The position numbers were made by a program, and so were the translations under genes. Positions 1 through 4,455 of a stretch of DNA of 5,046 nt are shown here, piece by piece. The notes below the pieces were generated by a model. It was not told the origin of the DNA. It saw only the letters and a program-made list of their open reading frames with translations, and did no database searches. Numbering within the stretch: position 1 is the stretch's first letter; the number at the start of each line of letters is the position of its first letter. The DNA comes from Methylovulum sp. (GTDB lineage: Bacteria > Pseudomonadota > Gammaproteobacteria > Methylococcales > Methylomonadaceae), in NCBI GenBank assembly GCA_004299465.1, contig SCST01000136.1, positions 1 to 5,046 of the forward strand, in the 5' to 3' direction.

Positions 1-161
1 TAGAAATTATCGTGTTATCCGCACCGGAACAAACTCTGCAACCTGTCATCCGCAAGAAGAGTTTACGCGGTTGCCTAAAGCATTACGCCAAGCCTGACTT
101 GATTGCACAAGAACAAGACGCATGGCAATCAGCAGTGAGCGAAAAACATGAGCATCGTTGA
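1..161 (+). CDS. 3' end of a probable antitoxin gene (partial, cut by the left edge)
   Basis: An open frame enters from the left edge (codons starting at position 3) and ends at TGA 159-161. The visible ~52 residues begin EIIVLSAPEQ and continue through a basic RKKS stretch, then a Leu/Lys-rich segment and a tail ending AVSEKHEHR. This kind of tail (a basic residue pair, a KHYAKPDLI-like segment, then an AW..AV.EKH ending) recalls the toxin-binding C-terminus of small antitoxins that precede PIN toxins; this is remembered family resemblance, not a search result. The frame overlaps the start of the PIN gene by 14 nt, the usual antitoxin-toxin layout, and suggests coupled translation. The DNA-binding N-terminal half lies outside the window, so Phd-type and AbrB-type cannot be told apart. 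Confidence 0.62.
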   Translation, partial: EIIVLSAPEQTLQPVIRKKSLRGCLKHYAKPDLIAQEQDAWQSAVSEKHEHR

Positions 162-531
162 TGCAAACATCATTTTGCGCTATGTCTTGGACGACCATGT
201 GGAACTATCACCGAAGGCGGCAGATATTCTTGAACAATATGCAGCGACACTGCCGATGGAAGTCGCGTGCGAAGTGGTGTATGTGCTGCAAAAAGTCTAT
301 GCCGTTAACCGGAAAGATATTCAACAACAGCTTAGCAATTTGCTTGATGAAAAACTGGTGGACATGGACAAACCGGCGATATTTCTAAAAGCACTTGAAT
401 ACTACCGCACCAGCACACTTGACTTCGTGGATACCTTGCTGTGGGCATATCATGTCATAGAACGGCAAGACGTTTTTACCTTTGACGACAAGCTACGTAA
501 ATGTCTTCAACGCTCTGACCAAAGCATGTAG
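148..531 (+). CDS. PIN-domain ribonuclease toxin (VapC-like)
   Basis: This 127-residue protein has the length and acidic pattern of a single-domain PIN ribonuclease, the toxin half of a type II toxin-antitoxin pair that cleaves RNA in the cytoplasm using Mg2+/Mn2+. Visible features in order are: the N-terminal strand with the first acid in IVDANIILRYVLDD (D5); the second acid in the helix PMEVACEVVYVLQ (E42); the central acids of the segment DFVDTLLWAY (D92, D95); and the last acid in FTFDDKL (D113). All four positions expected for metal binding are filled, so the enzyme looks intact. The ATG at 148 has only a weak Shine-Dalgarno-like sequence and sits inside the upstream antitoxin-like frame, consistent with translational coupling. 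The start agrees with the hydrophobic first beta-strand directly after the Met. The RNA target cannot be inferred. Confidence 0.92.
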   Translation: MSIVDANIILRYVLDDHVELSPKAADILEQYAATLPMEVACEVVYVLQKVYAVNRKDIQQQLSNLLDEKLVDMDKPAIFLKALEYYRTSTLDFVDTLLWAYHVIERQDVFTFDDKLRKCLQRSDQSM

Positions 532-540
532 AGATATTGC

Positions 541-756
541 ATGATGACCCATACAGAACTAAAGTTAAAAGGCCTGCAAATCCTTGCCCAATATCTAGGC
601 GATATTGAAATGGAGCGGTTTATAGCCCTTATCCAAAGAGAGCCTTTTGACTATACCCAATGGCGGCAGGCTATAGAAACCGATGAAAGCATCGAAGACA
701 TCAGTAGAAAAGCTATGGCGCTAAGAGATAAAAATGCTGATAACTCAAGCTTGTAG
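541..756 (+). CDS. small protein of unknown function (71 aa), possible antitoxin-type partner
   Basis: The product is 71 residues, soluble, mostly helical and acidic in its second half. It begins MMTHTELKLKGLQILAQYLG and contains a distinctive centre, RFIALIQREPFDYTQWRQ, followed by an acidic SIEDIS helix and a polar end. I recall small proteins of similar layout (ELK.KG...L...LG..E.ERFI.LI.RE.FDYT.W) next to toxin-antitoxin and restriction genes, but I cannot name a function. It starts 9 nt after the PIN gene stop on the same strand, so it is probably co-transcribed. ATG 544 is an alternative start one codon later; neither has a strong ribosome binding site. No transmembrane segment, signal peptide or catalytic motif is visible. 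A shadow frame on the opposite strand is less protein-like. Confidence 0.7.
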   Translation: MMTHTELKLKGLQILAQYLGDIEMERFIALIQREPFDYTQWRQAIETDESIEDISRKAMALRDKNADNSSL

Positions 757-773
757 TGTAGATAGAGGCATGG

Positions 774-980
774 ATGAGCAATAATCCCAGAATTTACCGC
801 TATAAAAAGATGAGGACACTGGTTCAACGACTTCGCGACGATTTGAAAAATGGTCAAGATTTTGTGTTGCTCTACGCCAACGGCACAGGCAAAACGCGCT
901 TGTCGATGGCTTATAAGGATGCTGGTAAGAGGAACGGTGTTGGCCTAGCGCCCGTGTTACTTGAATGGGGTGAACGATGA
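774..980 (+). pseudogene. truncated N-terminus of a P-loop ATPase (RloC/PrrC-like anticodon-nuclease type)
   Basis: The ORF encodes 68 residues. Residues ~1-53 look like the beginning of a large AAA/SMC-like ATPase: a basic segment RIYRYKKMRTLVQRLRDDL, a strand DFVLLYA, then the P-loop NGTGKT followed by RLSMAYKDAGKR. In the RloC/PrrC-like family as I remember it the P-loop reads YAYNGTGKT; here one residue before the Asn appears missing, which puts Tyr where a small residue is expected. After about residue 56 the resemblance stops, and a short tail APVLLEWGER leads to the stop. No Walker B, ABC-signature or nuclease part follows in any frame, so the rest was lost, perhaps by an internal deletion joining a 5' and a 3' end in frame. 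An AGAGG at 764-768 precedes the ATG, and the stop overlaps the next start (ATGA), so the stub may still be translated. A functional small protein is a less likely alternative. Confidence 0.62.
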
Positions 981-1177
981 TGAACACACACGATATTTCC
1001 ACAGCCAAAGACCCGGGCCTTCGCGCCTCAATGGTTGCCATGCAAAGGGCGGCGGCACTAGCCCGCCAAACTGCGATTCAAACAGAAACCCATGTTGTGA
1101 TTATGGAAGACGAGGAGATAGTCCGCGTTTCGGCTGACGAGTTGCGCCAGATTGCCACCCAAGGAAAAAGCGCGTGA
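977..1177 (+). CDS. small antitoxin-like protein (66 aa) coupled to hsdM
   Basis: The product is 66 residues: a helical first half (LRASMVAMQRAAALARQTA), then a strand pair VVIMEDEEIVRVSADEL and a polar tail. The pattern of a helix rich in Ala/Arg followed by 'V.M.D..IVR.SADELR' recalls small antitoxin-like or accessory proteins encoded next to type I methylases; the exact family is not recognised and no enzymatic motif is seen. The start ATG 977 overlaps the stop of the preceding ORF (ATGA), with ATG 980 as an alternative one codon on; a GGGGTGA at ~967-973 can serve as ribosome binding site. The stop TGA 1175-1177 overlaps the GTG start of hsdM. The double overlap argues for a real translated gene inside an operon, whose role may be to regulate or couple expression of the methylase. 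Confidence 0.72.
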   Translation: MMNTHDISTAKDPGLRASMVAMQRAAALARQTAIQTETHVVIMEDEEIVRVSADELRQIATQGKSA

Positions 1178-2796
1178 CCCAACAAGAACTCAATAAACTC
1201 GGCAGTACGCTCTGGGCAATAGCTGACGATCTACGTGGCGCGATGAATGCCGACGATTTCCGCGATTACATGCTGTCTTTCCTGTTCTTGCGCTATCTCT
1301 CTGATAACTACGAAGCCGCCGCAAAGAAGGAATTGGGTTCGGATTATCCAGATATACTTCCTGACGTAATGCAGCAGCTCAAAGCAAATAGCCAGCTGGA
1401 GGTTTGGTACAGCGAAAACGCTCAGGATATAAATGACTTTGAAAATCTGATGCGGCGCAAGGTGCATTACGTCATCAAGCCAGAATTCCTGTGGAGCAGC
1501 ATTGCCGAAATGGCCCGCACTCAGAACGGGGAATTGCTGCATACCCTGCAAAAAGGCTTTAAATATATCGAGAACGACTCGTTCGAAAGCACCTTTCAGG
1601 GTTTGTTCTCGGAAATCAATCTGGATTCGGAAAAGCTCGGCAAGCGTTATCCAGAACGCAATGCCAAGCTCTGCACCATCATTACCAAGATCGCCGAAGG
1701 CATCGCCCAATTTTCTACGGGCAGCGACATTTTGGGCGATGCTTATGAATACCTGATCGGGCAATTTGCCGCCGGTTCTGGCAAGAAGGCGGGCGAGTTT
1801 TACACGCCGCAACAGATTTCCAGCATCCTGTCCGACATTGTGGTGCTCGATAGCCAAGACCCCAGTGCGGGCAGGAAAACCCGCTTCGATAAAGTTTTGG
1901 ATTTTGCCTGCGGCTCCGGTTCGCTATTGCTGAATGTGCGCAAGAACCTTGGCCCGCACGGCATCGGCAAAATCTACGGGCAGGAAAAGAACATCACCAC
2001 CTACAACCTGGCGCGCATGAACATGCTGCTGCATGGGGTGAAGGATTCGGAGTTCGAGATTTTCCACGGCGATTCGCTAAGCAACGAATGGGGCATTCTC
2101 AATGAAACCAATCCCGCCAAAAAACAGCATTTCGACGCCGTTGTCGCCAACCCGCCTTTCAGTTACCGCTGGGAGCCTGGCGAAACGATGAGCCAGGATT
2201 TCCGCTTCAAGGATTACGGGGTAGCGCCCAAATCCGCCGCCGATTTCGCCTTCCTGCTCCACGGCTTCCACTACCTGGCCAAGGAAGGCACGATGGCGAT
2301 CATCTTGCCGCATGGGGTGCTGTTTCGCGGCGGCGCGGAGCAACGCATCCGCCGCAAGCTGCTGGAGGACGGCAACATCGACACGGTGATCGGCTTGCCG
2401 GCCAACCTGTTTTTCTCGACGGGCATCCCGGTGTGCATTCTCGTTTTGAAGAAGTGCAAGAAGCCCGACGACGTACTGTTCATTAACGCCGGCGAATACT
2501 TCGAGAAGGGCAAACGGCAAAACCGCCTCTTACCGGAGCACATCGACAAGATTGTCTCCACCTACCAGTTCCGCAAGGAAGAAGAACGCTATGCCATGCG
2601 TGTGTCTATGGAGCGAATCGAGAAGGAAGACTACAACCTGAATATTTCGCGCTATATCAGCACCGCCAGGCCGGAAAAGGAAATCGATTTGAAGGCTGTG
2701 CACACGGAATTGGTGGTGCTGGAGAAGCAGGTCAATGAGGCTGCCGATAAACACAATGGATTCCTCAAGGAACTTGGGTTACCGCTATTGCCCTAG
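1174..2796 (+). CDS. hsdM: type I restriction-modification methylase subunit HsdM (N6-adenine methyltransferase)
   Basis: This 540-residue protein is the full-length modification subunit of a type I system of the EcoR124I kind. With a specificity subunit (M2S) it transfers a methyl group from S-adenosylmethionine to N6 of adenine in a split target site. Residues ~5-130 form the helical HsdM N-terminal domain (start MTQQELNKLGSTLWAIADDLRG-like). The catalytic domain has GEFYTPQQI at 207-215, SAM-binding motif I DFACGSGS at 243-250, a GQEKN segment after it, and the catalytic motif IV NPPF at 326-329. The C-terminus ends in the family-typical FLKELGLPLLP, so it is not truncated. The start is GTG 1174 with AAGGAA at 1161-1166, and it overlaps the previous stop by 4 nt. 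No hsdS or hsdR lies in the window; a palindromic repeat begins right after the TAG. Without HsdS the protein should lack sequence specificity. Confidence 0.97.
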   Translation: MTQQELNKLGSTLWAIADDLRGAMNADDFRDYMLSFLFLRYLSDNYEAAAKKELGSDYPDILPDVMQQLKANSQLEVWYSENAQDINDFENLMRRKVHYVIKPEFLWSSIAEMARTQNGELLHTLQKGFKYIENDSFESTFQGLFSEINLDSEKLGKRYPERNAKLCTIITKIAEGIAQFSTGSDILGDAYEYLIGQFAAGSGKKAGEFYTPQQISSILSDIVVLDSQDPSAGRKTRFDKVLDFACGSGSLLLNVRKNLGPHGIGKIYGQEKNITTYNLARMNMLLHGVKDSEFEIFHGDSLSNEWGILNETNPAKKQHFDAVVANPPFSYRWEPGETMSQDFRFKDYGVAPKSAADFAFLLHGFHYLAKEGTMAIILPHGVLFRGGAEQRIRRKLLEDGNIDTVIGLPANLFFSTGIPVCILVLKKCKKPDDVLFINAGEYFEKGKRQNRLLPEHIDKIVSTYQFRKEEERYAMRVSMERIEKEDYNLNISRYISTARPEKEIDLKAVHTELVVLEKQVNEAADKHNGFLKELGLPLLP

Positions 2797-2797
2797 T

Positions 2798-2926
2798 TGT
2801 AATTATTCAGCCCCTTGCTTGTAGGGCGTGCTGCGCGCGCCATCAACGGACCGGCACCTTATCCACGCGCCGGAGAAGGCGCGCGCGGCGCGCCCTACGC
2901 TGCAGACAAGGAGCTGAATAAATACA
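2798..2926. repeat. ~129-bp imperfect palindrome, REP/MITE-like element
   Basis: The ends are inverted copies: TGTAATTATTCAG at 2798-2810 against CTGAATAAATACA at 2914-2926 (12 of 13 bases pair). Inside them, GTAGGGCG at 2821-2828 faces CGCCCTAC at 2891-2898, and GCGCGCGCC at 2833-2841 faces GGCGCGCGC at 2878-2886. The middle (~2842-2877) is unpaired or weakly paired and contains CCGG twice. The very GC-rich core contrasts with both flanks. With a 3-nt offset the pairing extends outward to TAGT at 2794-2797 and ACTA at 2930-2933, so the hsdM stop codon lies in the arm. It encodes no convincing protein. GTAGGGCG-type palindromes are known as dispersed repeats in many proteobacteria; mobility by a REP-associated or other transposase is inference. 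No clear target duplication was found. It may also end or protect the hsdM transcript. Confidence 0.85.
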
Positions 2927-3025
2927 GTAACTATAGGTGCAACAGATTCGCATCGTTCGGGTAAATCCGCACCCACATCGGACGCTTGCATAAGTTGTTT
3001 CGTGCTCATTCTTTACATTCTATTT

Positions 3026-3030
3026 GGAGG
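3026..3030 (+). promoter_or_regulatory. ribosome binding site GGAGG that fixes the start of the GyrI-like gene
   Basis: A perfect GGAGG core lies 4 nt before ATG 3035. The frame is open further upstream to a GTG at 3002, but that codon has no Shine-Dalgarno sequence, so the start at 3035 is preferred. Confidence 0.88.
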
Positions 3031-3034
3031 CAAC

Positions 3035-3499
3035 ATGCTTGACAATCCAGAAATCATTCAGACAGACGAACAACTCACTGCAGTCATCCATTTAACTGTT
3101 CCCCGTGCTGAAATCAGCAATGTCATGGGTTCGGCCATTGCTGAAGTGATGGCCGTGATTTCCGCCCAGAGCATCGTTCCCGTTGGACCGTGCTTTTCTT
3201 ATCACCTGAAAAGACCCTCTGATATTTTTGATTTCGAGGTCGGTTTTCCGGTAAATAAACCCATTACGCCCAATGGCCGTGTGAAGCTGGGCAAGCTGCC
3301 TGCCGCCAAAGTCATCCGCACCACTTATCGCGGTGGCTACGAAGGGCTTGGTGCCGCCTGGGGTGAATTTTGCGTGTGGATTGAAAGCAATGGCTTCTGT
3401 GCGCAAGACAGTTTGTGGGAATGTTATACCTCGGGCCCTGAGTCCGACCCCGACCCCGCCAAGTGGCGCACTGAGCTCAATCGCCCACTGACGATATGA
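3035..3499 (+). CDS. GyrI-like / AraC effector-binding-domain protein
   Basis: This 154-residue protein is a stand-alone effector-binding fold of the GyrI/SOUL-like superfamily, found as the ligand-binding half of AraC- and MerR-type regulators and also alone. Visible marks are the strand TAVIHLTVPRAEI (~15-27), the segment VPVGPCFSYH (48-57), the strand DFEVGFPV (66-73), a long stretch LPAAKVIRTTYRGGYEGLGAAW (88-109) matching the family's 'P....A...H.G.Y..L...W' signature with Tyr in place of the usual His, and the WECYTSGPESDPDP segment (128-141). Glu129 corresponds to the conserved acidic residue that contacts cationic ligands in this family. There is no DNA-binding domain, so it is not itself a classical regulator. 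It is likely a cytoplasmic small-molecule binder or hydrolase-like protein. It sits alone between the palindromic repeat and an AT-rich gap; the ligand is unknown. Confidence 0.92.
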   Translation: MLDNPEIIQTDEQLTAVIHLTVPRAEISNVMGSAIAEVMAVISAQSIVPVGPCFSYHLKRPSDIFDFEVGFPVNKPITPNGRVKLGKLPAAKVIRTTYRGGYEGLGAAWGEFCVWIESNGFCAQDSLWECYTSGPESDPDPAKWRTELNRPLTI

Positions 3500-3505
3500 A
3501 GTTAC

Positions 3506-3538
3506 CTTTAATCTTCCTTTAATCTCCCTTTAATTTTT
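3506..3538 (+). repeat. three tandem 11-bp repeats CTTTAAT-N4 (possible response-regulator boxes)
   Basis: CTTTAAT occurs at 3506-3512, 3517-3523 and 3528-3534, exactly 11 bases apart. The spacers are CTTC, CTCC and TTTT. An 11-bp period puts each copy on the same face of the helix, as in the direct-repeat boxes of PhoB/OmpR-family response regulators (PmrA/BasR sites are CTTAA-like with the same period). The regulator and the controlled gene are not shown by the sequence; the nearest downstream rightward gene starts at 3811. A chance low-complexity repeat remains possible. Confidence 0.72.
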
Positions 3539-3638
3539 TACACATTTGAAATTAATCTTCGCACATTAAACTTTATTTGCATGAAAAATTAACGTGGTCA
3601 CGCGATTGAAAAACCCCGTGATTTATTTTTAACTTAGT

Positions 3639-3666
3639 TTGTCATTATTTTTAGAGTCGATATAAT
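3639..3666 (+). promoter_or_regulatory. sigma70-type promoter, probably for the lipoprotein gene
   Basis: TTGTCA at 3639-3644 (5 of 6 to the -35 consensus) and a perfect TATAAT at 3661-3666 are separated by 16 bases. Transcription would start near 3673, giving a ~138-nt leader before the lipoprotein start at 3811. The leader opens with a small hairpin (3673-3689). This is a sequence match only, in an AT-rich region where chance matches occur. Confidence 0.55.
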
Positions 3667-3810
3667 GAAAAGACCCGCCTATCACGGGTTACCGCAGGAA
3701 TACCGCACGTACTTATGACATAGCGAATTCCACAGAAGCGGATTGATCTAAATTTTGCATAACTATGTATTTTTATTGGTTAATTCATACCAATTATTTG
3801 GGAGAACGAC

Positions 3811-4200
3811 ATGAAAATAGATAATTTATCAACAATATTGGTGCTTTCTGCACTAGCCACTGGGTGCGCATCTATGAACGGCTGGCAACCGATTATCGAT
3901 TCTCGCATAAATCAACATCCAGAAACCGTTGAACGCGACATGGGAGAGTGTAAGGTGCTGGCTGATCAAGCATCCGATATCACGAAAGAAGTCGCTATAG
4001 GCACCGGTATTGGTGCTGTTAGTGGTGCTGCTGCTGGCGCAGCTGCCGGCTCAATAGCGAGCAGTGCAGCAGCAGGTGCCGCGTCTGGTGCTATTTTGGC
4101 CATTCCTGCTGGATTGTGGAAAGCTTATCAAGCCAACGAGGACTTTAAACGAGCATTCAAAACATGTATGCGTCAGCGCGGCCATACCATAGTCAACTAA
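3811..4200 (+). CDS. small glycine-zipper lipoprotein
   Basis: This 129-residue protein has a short signal sequence with a hydrophobic core (TILVLSALATGC) and a probable lipobox ending at Cys19 (A-T-G-C, with Ala at -3 rather than the more usual Leu), so it should be lipidated and held in a membrane, most likely the outer one. A soluble part (20-60) includes Cys47 in a GECKVLADQ segment. Residues 64-101 form a glycine zipper: Gly at 64, 68, 72, 76, 80 at strict four-residue steps, then 89, 93 and 101, among Ala and Ser. This is a helix-packing membrane segment typical of Slp/OmpA-associated and glycine-zipper lipoproteins. A C-terminal CMRQRGH segment holds Cys119, which could pair with Cys47. 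The ATG has GGGAGAA at 3800-3806. The gene is followed by a strong hairpin and faces the EAL gene. Function is not known; an envelope structural or stress role is inference. Confidence 0.86.
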   Translation: MKIDNLSTILVLSALATGCASMNGWQPIIDSRINQHPETVERDMGECKVLADQASDITKEVAIGTGIGAVSGAAAGAAAGSIASSAAAGAASGAILAIPAGLWKAYQANEDFKRAFKTCMRQRGHTIVN

Positions 4201-4266
4201 AGGTAACCTTGAAAAATAGCCATTTTTGGCGAACTCATCGTTCATGAAAAAATCGAAATTTCTGTT

Positions 4267-4315
4267 GCGGACGTACATCAGGTAGCATACAAAAGTATGT
4301 ACCTGATGTACCCGC
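4267..4315. repeat. long near-perfect hairpin between convergent genes
   Basis: Left arm 4273-4290 pairs with right arm 4295-4311 over 17 bp with a single bulged G (4285), around an AAAA loop (4291-4294). After a 2-nt bulge (AC, 4271-4272), GCGG 4267-4270 pairs with CCGC 4312-4315, giving 21 bp in total. It lies 67 nt after the lipoprotein stop and ~140 nt beyond the EAL gene stop, so it could act as a bidirectional transcript end or stabiliser. There is no T-run after it on either strand, which argues against a standard Rho-independent terminator. A dispersed palindromic repeat is the other option. Confidence 0.85.
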
Positions 4316-4455
4316 TTAATATCGACACAGCTCGAGCCTGTAATTGCATGGTAAACAAGGCGGCATAAGCGTTTTGTTCCTCAACAGGTGGCCGTTCTTT
4401 CAAAGCGTTTCTTTTACTGCGGCCACGGCAAAAATCCAAAGACGGCAAGAGTGGC

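Larger units (their letters stand above)
3500..3810. other. 311-bp AT-rich intergenic region with regulatory structure
   Basis: No gene-sized frame is present. The region holds, left to right, three phased 11-bp repeats (3506-3534), an inverted pair AACCCCGTGAT (3612-3622) / ATCACGGGTT (3681-3690), a near-consensus promoter (3639-3666), a short hairpin just after it (ACCCG 3673-3677 / CGGGT 3685-3689), and a near-repeat TACCGCA at ~3690-3707. The end of the gap serves as leader of the lipoprotein gene. A 17-codon frame from ATG 3665 to TGA 3718 (MKRPAYHGLPQEYRTYL) overlaps the -10 box and is only a weak candidate for a leader peptide. Confidence 0.7.

Noticed and set aside
745..1041. 98-codon minus-strand frame opposite the ATPase stub and the 66-residue gene
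   Set aside because: The plus-strand frames have ribosome binding sites, overlapping start-stop signals and a P-loop; the minus frame has none of these.
1231..1857. 208-codon open frame on the minus strand
   Set aside because: It lies wholly inside hsdM, whose protein carries all expected methylase motifs; the antisense product has no recognisable domain and is a shadow frame.
2803..3009. 68-codon minus-strand frame between hsdM and the GyrI-like gene
   Set aside because: Two thirds of it is the palindromic repeat, it has no ribosome binding site and no protein-like pattern; explained by stop-poor GC-rich repeat sequence.
3506..3538. CRISPR-like direct repeats
   Set aside because: The repeat core is only 7 bases with 4-base spacers; far too short for a CRISPR array.
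4210..4230. Possible minus-strand terminator (GCCA-AAAA-TGGC followed by TATTTTT on the minus strand)
   Set aside because: The stem is only 4 bp and it lies more than 220 nt past the EAL stop; too weak to list as a feature.
4388..4426. Inverted repeat GTGGCCG / CGGCCAC with a 25-nt loop
   Set aside because: A 7-bp stem with a long loop and no T-run; could be chance, and no function is supported.
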